A stretch of DNA of 64,000 nucleotides, taken from assembly GCA_900444965.1 (NCBI GenBank), contig UFRQ01000003.1:248001-312000 (forward strand), read 5' to 3'. Positions 8,740-20,700 of this stretch are shown here, one piece after another. The position numbers and the translations under genes are program-made. Below the pieces are notes generated by a model. It worked only from the letters and a program-made list of their open reading frames with translations. It did not search any database and had not been told where the DNA came from. This DNA is from [Actinobacillus] rossii. Its GTDB lineage: Bacteria; Pseudomonadota; Gammaproteobacteria; Enterobacterales; Pasteurellaceae. Within the stretch, counting starts at the first letter, position 1, and each line of letters opens with the position of its first letter.

Positions 8740-9618
8740 ATGAAAACATCTTTAAAATTAACCGCACTTGCAACATTAGCGACATTATTAACCGCTTGTG
8801 GCAATCTTTCAAACGTATCGGATAAGGGAACAACCGATAACCCCATCTTTCCGACATTGGAGCAAACGAAGTTTAATCACGATGGCACACAAGTAGGCTC
8901 TTGGGTCAATTGGGATAACGTTCGCCAAATCGAGCGTGGTATGAACAAAGACCAGCTATATAACCTAATCGGTCGTCCGCACTTCTCTGAAGGGTTATAT
9001 GGCGTTCGTGAATGGGATTATGCCTTTAACTATCGTGAGAATGGTGTGCATAAAATTTGCCAGTACAAAATCTTGTTTGACAAGAATATGAATGCACAAA
9101 CATTCTTATGGTATCCAAATGGCTGTCATAGCGACCATACCTTCAATATCAACTCGGATTTCTTATTCGATTTTGATAAGGATAGCTTAACCGCAGAAGG
9201 TGTCCGCACCGTAAATGCTTTAGCTGATAAGCTCAAATCACTGCCTGTTAAGTCGATTGTTGTTGAAGGCCATACCGACCGTATGGGAACCGTTGAATAT
9301 AATTTAGATTTATCACAACGCCGTGCCAATACCGTAAAAGCCGAATTACAACGTTTAGGGGTAATGACTGAACTCAATGCCGTAGGCTACGGTAAGGCAA
9401 ACCAAGTAAAACATTGTGATGGCAATGACCAAGTCGCCAAAGATTGTTTACGCCCTAACCGCCGTGTTATGGTGAAAGCTCAAGGTGTAGAAATGAACGC
9501 AAGTGAGAAAGTGGCAGGACAAATTGGACCTGCTCCATTGTATGACGATAAATATCCGTACAGTCCACATATTACGGGTAATCCTTATCCCACCATTCCA
9601 GCACAGAATTTGCAGTAA
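8740..9618 (+). CDS. OmpA-family lipoprotein with SmpA/BamE-like domain
   Basis: A 292-residue lipoprotein (lipobox LLTAC, Cys20). Residues about 55-120 resemble the SmpA/OmlA (BamE-like) fold (RQIERGMNKDQLYNLIGRPH, REWDYAF). Residues about 135-235 form an OmpA-type peptidoglycan-binding domain (DFLFDFDKDSLTAEG, VEGHTDRMGTVEYNLDLSQR, RPNRRV). Family knowledge says it tethers the envelope to peptidoglycan. Placement directly after a trimeric autotransporter parallels SadB-type helper lipoproteins that assist adhesin assembly; the helper role here is inferred. The proline-rich tail (SPHITGNPYPTIPAQ) is unusual. An uptake sequence (ACCGCACTT) lies near the start. The gene is intact even though the upstream adhesin is frameshifted. 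Confidence 0.85.
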   Translation: MKTSLKLTALATLATLLTACGNLSNVSDKGTTDNPIFPTLEQTKFNHDGTQVGSWVNWDNVRQIERGMNKDQLYNLIGRPHFSEGLYGVREWDYAFNYRENGVHKICQYKILFDKNMNAQTFLWYPNGCHSDHTFNINSDFLFDFDKDSLTAEGVRTVNALADKLKSLPVKSIVVEGHTDRMGTVEYNLDLSQRRANTVKAELQRLGVMTELNAVGYGKANQVKHCDGNDQVAKDCLRPNRRVMVKAQGVEMNASEKVAGQIGPAPLYDDKYPYSPHITGNPYPTIPAQNLQ

Positions 9619-9676
9619 TCACTGCATATCGACTTCTTAATATGAGTTGATATTTTGAAGAAAATGTTCCTTTTAT

Positions 9677-9708
9677 AAGCAACTCAGCAATGGGTTGCTT
9701 TATTTTTT
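9677..9708 (+). terminator. Rho-independent terminator after the OmpA-type lipoprotein gene
   Basis: AGCAACTC pairs with GGGTTGCT (one G-T pair) around a 6-base loop, followed by TATTTTTT. Confidence 0.75.
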
Positions 9709-9826
9709 ATTTAATATTTAAAATAAAGTTATTTAATTGAAGTGTTTTAAATTAATTGAATATTTGATAATGAATTATAAATAGCATAAAATTAACAATA
9801 TAAATTTCGTCATCTTGAGTACAAAT

Positions 9827-11581
9827 ATGAAAGTAGTTTATCAGCATATTTATTCGGTAATGATATTTGCCAGCCTTCCTTATTCTCTTTTTGCTAATCA
9901 AACTGAAAATTTCTCTCGTTTAAATCAAATTGATGCAACGCAACAACAACGACAGCAACACATTCAACAAGCACAAGATAAAATATTGCAACCTCAATCT
10001 GATGTACGTTTAGATACCACCAATAAGGAAAGGTTGACATTATCAAACCACGAAATGCCTTGCTACCCCATCCATCGTATTAGCCTCATCGATTACTCCA
10101 CTACGCCCACTTCCTCTGAAAGCCAATTCCAATGGGCATTTGATAAAGCCGCTCATGATTTAAACTTAACCTTACCACACTGTTTCGGCGGTGAAGGTTT
10201 AGGCATTTTAATGAAGCAAATTCAAAATCGTATCATTGAAAAAGGTTATGTGACGACAAGAGTGGTGATCCAAGAGCAAGATTTGCGCTCAGGAACGTTA
10301 ACACTCACGGTGATTGCAGGTAAGGTGGGGAATACGTTAGTTTCCGACAGCGGTAATGTTCCTCGCTTCACACGTTTGCATGCATTAACGGGGCTTACTT
10401 TTGAAAAAGGCGATGTTTTAAATGTGAGGGAGATTGAGCAATCCCTTGAAAATCTCAAACGTGTTCCAACCGCCGAAGCCAATATTGAGATATTACCGAG
10501 TGAAACGGAAGTCGGTGTCAGTGATATTAAAATCAGCTACCAACAAGCGTTCCCTTTTCGTGTTAATCTCGCTTTAGATGATTCAGGCTCTACTTCAACA
10601 GGTAAATACCAAGCTTCAGGTACACTCTCTTGGGATAACCTGTTTTCAGCCAATGACCTGTTTTATACCAGCTTCACCCACAGTTTAAAAAGTAGCGATG
10701 ATGAAGATGGAAAGCGTGCGACTAAAAACCTCACGTTTTACTATTCTATCCCATTTGGTTATTGGACACTTTCTGCTTCACAAACCTATAACCGTTACCA
10801 TCAAGAAGTCTTCGGTGCCTTTGACAATAACTACCTGTATGCCGGTGAAAGTAATACCACCAAAGCGACACTTTCTTATTTACTCTACCGTGACAGCAAA
10901 CGTAAAACTTCGATTTCAGGCTCGTTTTGGTCTCGTCAATCGCAAAACTATATTGACGGTGCGGAAATTGAGGTGCAAAAACGCCGTATGGCAGGATGGG
11001 AAGCGGGCATTTCACATAAAGAATATATGGGCGATGCAACCCTTGAGTTATCGGCAAATTATAAACGAGGTACAGGTGCAAGGGGCTCGCTTGAAGCACC
11101 TGAAGAGCTTTGGGGAGAGGGTACATCTCGTCCTAAAATAATCACCGCCTCCATTGAGCTAACCAAGCCATTTATGTTAGGCGAACAACCATGGCAGTAC
11201 CAAAGTAGTTGGAATGCACAATGGAATAAAACACCACTGATTGCCCAAGACCGTTTTAGTATCGGTGGGCGTTATACGGTGCGAGGATTTGATGGCGAAT
11301 TAACGCTTTCTGGTGAACGGGGCTGGTTATGGCGGAATGAATTGGCTTGGAATGTGAATGGTAAAGGACAACAGCTTTATTTCGCTTTAGATGGTGGACG
11401 AGTGATGGGCTGGGCAACCAAATCGCAATTAGGTCATCATTTAATGGGAATGGCGATGGGCATTAAAGGTGGCTGGCATGGCTTTTACTACGATGTTTTT
11501 GTCGGTAAGCCAATCAGCAAACCACAAGGTTTTAAAACATCTAACGCCGTGGCAGGCTTTAATGTGGGTTATAGTTTCTAA
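9827..11581 (+). CDS. TpsB/FhaC-family two-partner secretion outer-membrane transporter
   Basis: A 584-residue Omp85-type porin that would recognise and export the exoprotein encoded next. I chose the ATG at 9827 because it opens a proper signal peptide (MKVVYQHIYSVMIFASLPYS), whereas the earlier TTG at 9815 only prepends four residues. A Gln-rich linker (QQQRQQHIQQAQ) is followed by paired POTRA domains at about residues 80-235 (YVTTRVVIQEQDL, GTLTLTVIAGKVG, LENLKRVPTAEANIEILP), then a beta barrel with the L6 motif VRGFDGE, and a C-terminal strand ending in FNVGYSF. Length and layout match ShlB/FhaC/CdiB. It lies 122 bases upstream of the exoprotein gene, the usual cdiBA order. Confidence 0.93.
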   Translation: MKVVYQHIYSVMIFASLPYSLFANQTENFSRLNQIDATQQQRQQHIQQAQDKILQPQSDVRLDTTNKERLTLSNHEMPCYPIHRISLIDYSTTPTSSESQFQWAFDKAAHDLNLTLPHCFGGEGLGILMKQIQNRIIEKGYVTTRVVIQEQDLRSGTLTLTVIAGKVGNTLVSDSGNVPRFTRLHALTGLTFEKGDVLNVREIEQSLENLKRVPTAEANIEILPSETEVGVSDIKISYQQAFPFRVNLALDDSGSTSTGKYQASGTLSWDNLFSANDLFYTSFTHSLKSSDDEDGKRATKNLTFYYSIPFGYWTLSASQTYNRYHQEVFGAFDNNYLYAGESNTTKATLSYLLYRDSKRKTSISGSFWSRQSQNYIDGAEIEVQKRRMAGWEAGISHKEYMGDATLELSANYKRGTGARGSLEAPEELWGEGTSRPKIITASIELTKPFMLGEQPWQYQSSWNAQWNKTPLIAQDRFSIGGRYTVRGFDGELTLSGERGWLWRNELAWNVNGKGQQLYFALDGGRVMGWATKSQLGHHLMGMAMGIKGGWHGFYYDVFVGKPISKPQGFKTSNAVAGFNVGYSF

Positions 11582-11601
11582 TAAAAAATGACATCACTTT
11601 G

Positions 11602-11675
11602 CTCCCTCCGTTTACGGAGGGAGGAAGATTTTTGTGGGGTAATGTGGATTTACATCCACCCTACATGATTTTGAA
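11602..11675. repeat. Two inverted repeats between the TPS transporter and exoprotein genes
   Basis: CTCCCTCCG/CGGAGGGAG (11602-11610 with 11615-11623) is a perfect 9-bp hairpin with a TTTA loop. It is followed by the nested repeat TGGAT-TTAC-ATCCA within a GTGGGG...CCCTAC context. The second resembles the dispersed GTAGGGTGG-type inverted repeats I recall from Haemophilus genomes. They may tune the ratio of transporter to exoprotein expression. Confidence 0.5.
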
Positions 11676-11703
11676 TAAAAAATTTTGAAATAAGGATTTA
11701 AAA

Positions 11704-14700
11704 ATGAATAAAAAATGTTTCCGTGTGATTTTCAGCAAAACGCTTCAGCGTTTGGTGGTAACCTCTGAATTAGCCAAAACAGAAGGCAAATCCTCGGAGC
11801 AGGCAAGCGGTGGGTTTTCGTCATTGTTTTGCAAAATTCGACCGCTTACCTTTAGTCTTTTTTGTGCTTTAGGCTTTGTCGCTTTTTCTGATACGGCGTT
11901 GGCGAACCTGATTATTCAAGCGGATAAATCTGCCCCGAAAAACCAGCAACCGATTGTGCTGCAAACCGCAAACGGTTTACCGCAAGTGAACATTCAAACC
12001 CCGAATGATAAAGGGCTTTCCCACAATAAATATGCCAAATTTGATGTCGATACCAAAGGGGCGATATTGAACAACAGCCGCACCAATGTGCAAACGCAGC
12101 AAGGCGGTTTGATTACGGGCAACCCTTATTTGGCGAGAGGGGAAGCCAAGGTCATTTTAAATGAAGTCAATTCCTCTGACCCGTCGGTGTTAAAAGGCTA
12201 TGTGGAAGTAGCAGGCAAAAAGGCGGATGTGATTATTGCCAACCCGTCCGGTATTCATTGCGAAGGGTGTGGGATTATCAATTCCGACCGTTCGACCTTC
12301 ACAACCGGTAAACCACAGATTAAAAACGGTAACTTAGAAAGCTTTGTGGTGGAAAAAGGGAAGGTCAAGGTATCGGGCAAAGGGTTGGATAACAGCCGAG
12401 TCGATTACACCGAGATTATTGCTCGAGAAACGCAAGTCAATGCCGGTGTTTGGTCGAAAAAAGAAGCCAAAGTGATTACCGGTAAGAATACCGTCAAGCG
12501 GTCGGAAAATTCGACCGATTTGCAAATTGTTCATACCAATCAACCGCTTGCGGATGAAGCCCGCCCACAGGTGGCGGTGGACGTTGGCGAGTTGGGCGGC
12601 ATGTACTCGGGCAAAATTCATCTTATCGGCACGGAAAAAGGCGTGGGCGTACGCAATGCCGGACATATTGGAGCGAGTGCGGAAACCCTCAAAATTGACA
12701 GCGAAGGTCGCATTGTCAATACCGGCACGTTAAATGCCAACCACGCCGTTCAACTGGCAGGCACAAAAGGCATTGAAAACCGAGGCAAAATCGAAAACCG
12801 TCAGGGCGACATAACCTTTAACACGGCAGCCGATATTCAACAAGACGGCTCGGTGGTGGCACGTGGCGGCAATATTCATCAAGCGGCACATCAAGCGATA
12901 ACGCAGCAAGGCGAAACGGTGGCAAAAGGGCGTATTACCTACAAGGCGCCCAAGGTTACCGCTTCAACCTCGTCCTTAATTGCCGCCGGTGTCGCGATTC
13001 AAGACACACCAAACGGCGAAACCCGTGCCCTTGAAAAAGCGAGTGCCCAAGGGCAATCGATTGTAGTAAACACGACCGGAAAAAGCACGTTACAAGGCAA
13101 AGTGTTGGCGTCGAATGTCCAAGTCAATGGCTCTGAGGCGAACCTCGATAACAGCCAAATCCACGCCTATGCCCTGAATGTACAGGCGAAAGCGGGCAAC
13201 ATTCAAGCGGATAATGCCGTGCTGATGGCGGAAAAAACGCTCAATCTTACCACGCCTACCCAACTCCAAACCCAAAACAGCGTGCTGAAGGCGGAAACGC
13301 TGACCACCCAACAACGCTCACTGAATACCAACGGTGCCATTTGGGAGCAAACCGGCAGCGGAGAATTAAAACTCAATGTTGCCGATAAACTGCAAAATCG
13401 TGGCGGTACTTTTAAAACCCAAGGGGATTTAAGTGTTAATGTCAATGGTATTAACAACCAACAAGGTCGCTTTATTGCCAATGGCAAATTAACGGTTAAT
13501 GCAAACAAAGGAAAAGTGGATTCGACACAAGGGACGCTTGTTTCGAAACAAGATTTACGCATCACATCAGGTGAGTTAGTCAATGATGCTGGATTAATTC
13601 AATCCTATCGAAATATCAACATTAACACGCAGAATCAGATCTTATCTAATAAACAAACCTTAACCGATGCACAAGATAAAGGCATTGTGGCGTTAGGCAA
13701 TCTTACAATTCAATCTCAAGATCTTTTGAATCAGCAGGGACGTATGCTATCGGGTGATAATGCCCATGTTACTGCAGTATTATTAAATAATGATAAGGGT
13801 AAGATTCAAGCAAATTCACACCTACAAGTTAATGCTAAAAATCTTTCTCAACATGCCGGTTTGGTCACTGCGGAAAGAATTGATTTTTTGGCAACACATA
13901 TTAGCTCAAATAAACAAAGTGAAATTAGTAGCGGACAAATGAATCTTGTTGCGCAGACTTTAGATAATCAAGATGGACGAATCACTGCACAACATAATGC
14001 CAATATCCAAGCTGAACAGTTGAAAAATGAAGCCGGAGAAATACTTGTTGGGCAACAAGGAAAAATTTATGCAACGCATCTCGATAACCAAGCGGGTACG
14101 ATAGCCTCTGTTAGTGGTGATTTAATGCTCACGACTCCAACAATGTTGAATAACCAACAAGGCTATATTTCGGCTAAAAATACATTATCATTGCAAACGC
14201 TAGATATAGAAAACCAACAAGGGAATATCACTTCATTAAATAACCTTGTCATTGATACATCCAAACACGTACTAAACAATCAAAAAGGGACGATTTTTGC
14301 AACTAATTTAGCTGAAATAAATGCTGGAAATATTGATAATCAACATGGCTTAATTCTTGCGAATAACACCCTTGTGCTTAATACAAACCAACACACTTTA
14401 GATAACCGTTATACCCAAGCAAAACAACAAGGTATTGTGGGATTAAGTAAAGTTATATTAAAAGGTGTAACGACGTTACTAAACCAACAAGGTAACTTGT
14501 ATGGTGAGAATGAAGTTGATATTTCTGTTCAAGTGGATGCAAACAATCAACAAGGAAACATCCAATCTAATGGACATCTATCAGTTTCAACGCATAAATT
14601 AGATAACCAAGCAGGTTATATTACAGCACATCTTGGCAAAATTACCACCCAACAGATTAATAACCGTGCGGTATCTAACTTAGGGTCATTAATTTATGGT

Positions 14701-17700
14701 GATAATCTTTCTATCTTGACACAACAGCTTGATAATCAAGATACAAAAGCAACTGGAGAGATACCAACCCAAGGTATTCAAGGCGAAAAACTTGCTATTC
14801 AAACTGCGACTTTAAATAATCAACATGGGGGAGTTTATAGCACAAATACCACATCTATTACTGCCAGCCAACGTATTAATAACCAGCAGGGCGAATTGTT
14901 GTCGGCTAATGCCATTTCAATCAAAAACAATGGCAATCTTATGCTAAATAACCAAAATGGGTTGATTCAAGGTCAAAATGCGATTGATTTAACGGCAAAA
15001 GGCTTAGAGAGAGAAGGCACAATAAAAACCGTGGGCAATTTATCCATTGATTTAAAAGACAGTTTTACATTGAACCAAGCCTTTGAAGTAGGGAATAACC
15101 TGACTTTTAGTACGCAAGGGAATTTTACTAACAATGTCAAACAGGTAGTAGGCAATCAAGCCACTTTTACGGCAAATCATTTGATTAATCCTACCAACGC
15201 AGAAATCTCTTCAAACCGCACATTGATCAATGTAGCGACTCTCACCAACTATGGGTTGTTAGATGGTAAGGAAAATATCATCAAAACTCGTACATTAGAT
15301 AATTTAGGAACTGGTCGAATTTACGGTGATCATTTAGCGATTCAAGCTGATCATCTTAATAATCTTAATCAAGGGGAGAAATCTGCCACAATTGCAGCGC
15401 GTCATCGTTTAGATTTAGGCGTGGGAACATTAGTCAATCGAGATCATAGTCTCATATTCAGTCTTGGTGATATGGCTATCGGTGGTCAATTAGATGAAAA
15501 CAACCAAGCACGAGGCTATGCTAAATTCGTGGATAATGGTAGTGCAACCCTTGAAGCTTTAGGGAATGGCAATATTAAAACCCAACGGTTATTGAATCAC
15601 GATCTCTATTTAAAACTCGGGGAATATCATACTGATGAGCATATTATTGAATATGCACCAGCGAATAGTTCAAAACGTTATGCTTTACTTAATAAAGATG
15701 GCGGTGAAGGATGGTTTGATCTGAAAAATAATAGTAGGAGCGATTCTAACTCTTACTTTATTTTAAAAGATGGCACCCGAATTGCCTCTCGTTATTGGAT
15801 GACTTGGGATTATAACCGCCACACGGTGACAAGTACCATTGAATATCGTGATCCTGCTAATATTTTGATTGGCGGTCATTTATCGCTTTCAGGCGCAGAT
15901 TTAGAAAATAATGCCTCTAACCTTTCTGTAGGCAAAACGCTTTTATTAGGTGACAGCACGTTTACGCGCAATGAAAATAACAACAATCTCACTGCCGGCG
16001 GCATCACCTTAAAAAATATCGATATCTTTGGCACGATTGATATTACAGATACAGGTAAATGGGCAAGTTTTGGAAAAGAGCGTCGCCGCTATGGTTGGAG
16101 AGGTAAAAAACGTTGGGCAGTTTATGGCACGGGATCAGGCAAGATCAATGACGTACACCCGACACAGCATTTCGCTTTTGAGAAAGTGTTAAATGAAATC
16201 GGTAATGAAATTACTGGCACAAATACCCAAATTGATCACCAATCTGCTGCCAATACTGTGGACTTGAAAACTGTTTCGACTACAAGTTCTCCAGGAATCG
16301 AGCAAGGAAATATGACTATTCCTGCGTCAAGTGCGGTCATTTCCGGGCAAGTTTCTGCGCTTCATCCAGCAAATTTAGATCAGAATATGCTGCCTGTGAT
16401 CAAAACCCATTTAGCCGATATAACGCTACCGCAAGCCAGCCTGTATAAAATTAATCCCGAGGCGCCAAACGGCTATTTAGTGGAAACCGACAGCCGATTT
16501 ACTGACCGCAAACAATGGTTGAGTTCAGACTATATGTTTAATGCCCTGCGCCACGACCATAACTATGTACAAAAACGCCTAGGTGACGGTTTTTATGAAC
16601 AACGCTTAGTCAATGAACAAATCAACCAGCTCACAGGACGCCGCTTTTTAGATAACTACAGCTCGGACTTTGAACAATACAAAGCCTTGATGGATAGTGG
16701 TATTTATTATGCCAACAAATTTAATCTCCGCTTAGGCGTAGGATTAACGACACAACAAATGGCGGAACTGACCTCGGATATGGTGTGGTTCGTCAATAAA
16801 GAAGTAACTTTGCCGAGCGGCAAGACATTAACAGTCTTAACACCGCAAGTGTATCTTGTGGCGCGCAACCTAGATGTTACCGCGCAAGGGGCATTAATTT
16901 CAGCACGAGAAATTGTTGGCAATATCAATGGCGATATTCAAAATAGCGGCACTATTGCAGGACGAAATCTCACCGCACTTTCGGCAAAAAACATTCAAAA
17001 CCATGGTGTCGTATTGGGCAATACGGTTAATTTGAATGCAGCGCAACGGTTAGTCAATCTCGGCGGTAAAATTCAAGCCTTGGATTCTGTGACATTAATT
17101 GGTGGTCAAGGCGTAGAGATTACCAGCCAAACAAGCCACAGCGAGAACACGGATAATGCAGGTAACGCCTTTGCACATACCCATATCGACCGCCAAGCGG
17201 ACATTCATGCCGGCGGAAAATTAACAGTTTACAGCCCGAAAGATGTCGCTGTGAAAGCCGCCAATCTCAGCGCCGATATTATTCATATTCAAGGCAATCA
17301 GGTTGAGCTTGGCACGGTCGCTACCCACAACAAACAACATTATAACGGGGATGCGGACAACTATTATCGTCTAGACCAAACCCAAGAAGTGGGCAGTCAA
17401 CTGACGGCAAAAAATGACGTGAACATTCTAAGCGAAAATCACACCGCACTTCGTCAAGCCAGCGTACACAGCGATAAGGGCACGGTTGCCATTAGTTCAG
17501 TGCAGGGTGATGTACAAATCCAAGAAGGCCGCCACCAAGAGCAACTGTCTTTTGGTGCAAAAAGCACTCACCACGGCACCTTGCAAACCATCACCTCGGT
17601 GAGCAAACATGACCATCATTATGATACCGCGCAAGGCTCCGCCATTGATGGGAACAATATTTTATTACAAGCGAACAACGGCAATGTGAGTGTTCAGGGT

Positions 17701-20700
17701 TCAAATGTAGTAGCGGAAAACCATCTTGTTGCAACCGCCAAAAATATCAACATTCAAGCAGCGAAAAATCGTGTTTTTGAAGAAGATTTTGAGAAAACGA
17801 GCAAATCAGGCTTAATGGGGAGTGGCGGATTAGGTTTTAGTGTAGGCTCGAAAAAAGAAAAAGTGGAACAAGACCGCACGCAAGAAAGTGCGGTAAGTAG
17901 CCAAGTAGGCAGCTTAAAAGGCCACACCACCCTTCAAGCAAACAATCATTACCAACAAACAGGCAGTGTTGTGACCGCAGTCAATGGGGATGTCGATATT
18001 CTTGCCAAATCAGCCAACATCACCGCGGCACATTCGGATTATGAGAGTAATTATAAATATACTTATGAACAAAAAGGATTGACTGTATCATTAACCTCAC
18101 CAGTACTCTCTGCAATAAATGCTACCGAAAGCGCAATGAATTCACTGCATCAAATAGGAGAAAGTAAAAATAATCGTATTAATGCTCTAGCAGGTGCAAA
18201 TGCATTTTGGAATTCATTTAGAGCGATAGAAGCAGGGCAAGCCGCTTGGGATGCTTTAGGAAAACTATCCCAAGGTGAAATAGCAAAATCAGGTATAGGT
18301 GTTTCTCTTGCATATGGTCAACAAAAAAGCGTTCAAACTCAGCATACCGAAGGTAATACAGTGGAAAAAAGTGCGGTCAATGCAGGCGGGAAAGTCAATA
18401 TTGTTGCCACAGGGCTGGGTGAACAGTCGAAAATTGATATTCTAGGCTCTGATGTCTCGGGGCAGGCTGGCGCACACTTAAAAGCCGATGGCGATATCAA
18501 TATTCAAGCGGTGGACGAAAACCATCTTGAACGTAGTAAAAATAAATCATCAGGTTTTAATATTGGTGTTGGCATTCAGCTTGGTCAAGAAATGGCGGCA
18601 GGTTTAACGGTTGGCGGTAACGTGGCAAAAGGCTATGGCAACGGCGAAAGTCAAGCGTGGGTAGCAAGCCAAGTGGGAGATAAAAATAGTCAAACTACTA
18701 TTGAAAGTGGCAAGGATACGAATGTTATAGGCTCACAAGTGAGCGGTAAACGAGTTGAAGTTAGAGCAGAAAACCTGAATATAGAAAGTTTACAAGACAC
18801 GGCGAAATACAAGGGTAAACAGGAAAGTGTGTCAGGACAGGTGACAGTCGGCTATGGCGTATCGGCAGGCGGAAGTTACAGCAAATCGAAAGTCAATTCC
18901 AATTATGCAAGTGTAAAAACACAGGCAGGGATTTATGCCGGGGATGAAGGGTATGATGTTGATGTTAGAAAACATACCGAACTCACAGGTGGATTAGTAA
19001 CTTCGACGGATAAGGCAGAGACAGAAGGTAAAAACCGCTTTAGTACAGGGACACTGAATGCCACAGAGATAGAAAACCACGCCGATTATCAAGGCAGCGG
19101 CATCAGTGTAAGCGGCTCGGCGGCAATGAATTTTGATACGCCGCTTGGTAATAGCGAAAATGGCATTGCCCAAAGTAATAAACAAGCGGTAAATGAAAAG
19201 GGTGAAAAAATCTACCTTGACTCACAAGGCAATGAAACGACAGAGGCGAAAACGGGCGGTCAAGCCAACCAAGCCAAATTAGCGACGGGCTTAGCCTCGC
19301 TCACGGGTGGCATCAATATCGGCTATGGCAGTGACGGAGACAGCCAACGCAGCCGAACGAAATCGGGGATTAACACGGCGAATATCGACATTCGGGACAG
19401 CCAAGCACAACAAACGAAGACAGGTAAGACCGTCGAAGAAATACGGGCACAAGTGAAAACGGAGATTCATACCAACAACGCCGAGAGTTATAGTGGCAAG
19501 TTGGAAAACCGTTTTGATAAAGCTGCCGTCCAAAATGAGTTGGATACCCAAATTAAAGCGACAAGCGAGTTCCAATCCATTACCTTGGCGGAAATTGAGC
19601 GTCAAGCGAATAACAAGGCGGAAGTGCTGAAGCAAGAGGTGAAAGAGGCAAATGCAAAGGGCAATCACCAAGAGGCGGAACGCTTACAAACGGAAGCATT
19701 GAAATGGGAGAAAGGAGGCAGTTATCGCCAAGCGTTAAGTGCGGTAACGAACGGAATCGGCTTGGCTTTAGGCGGAGTTCCGACGAAAGGTGTGATTGTC
19801 GGCACACTTTCCCCTTACATCAACACCGAAATCAAAAAAGCGACGGAAGGCAACGATACGGCGAATATTCTTGCCCACGGCGTATGGGGAGCGATGGAAG
19901 CGGCAAGCCAAGGCGGTAGTGCGTTAGGCGGTGCGGCGGCGGCAATGACGGGCGAAGTGGGAGCGAAGCTACTTGCCGAGCAACTTTACGGACAAAGCAA
20001 TCCTGAACATCTCTCTACCGAGCAGAAACAAACGCTGTCGGAATTAAGCCAAGTTTTAGCTGGTGCAACCGCCGGTACGGTAAGCGGAGCGACGGGAGGG
20101 AATAGTTTAACGGCGGTACAAGCTGCGGCAACGGGAATGGGTGTAGCGAAGAGTGCGGTGGAGAATAATTTCCTTGGTGATGATATTCACCCATCAGAAG
20201 AACGTAAGCAATCAATAGAAATGTTTGCCAAAACAATTTTCAAAGATAAAGAAAATGCGGAAGCATTGGCAGAAGCTTATTATGACGCAATGAAAATAGG
20301 GGAAGCAAAAGCGGTTGTAGAAGGCGTACAAGGCACAGTTGATGCGATTGTAAATCTTGATAAAACCGTTGCAACATTGGCGAATGTAATCCAAAACCCG
20401 AAAGAGACCTTTGATAAAGTGGTGATTTCAGCCGAACAATGGAATGAGCAGTTCAACTGGGCTTTAGAAAATGATCCTATGTTAGCTGCAAAAATGCAAG
20501 GTTATCTGCTTAGTCTGGGTAAATCGTTGGAAGCACCAAGTATTTTATTGACGGGTGAAGCGGCAAAAGTGCTTCAGACGGTTGTAAAACGGAATCCAAC
20601 GGCTGTTAAATATGATGCAAATCCGACCCCAAATGTTGTTGAAAAATCAGCATTAAATGATGATGTCAATCAGTTAGGTGTAAATAACCCTAAATATGAT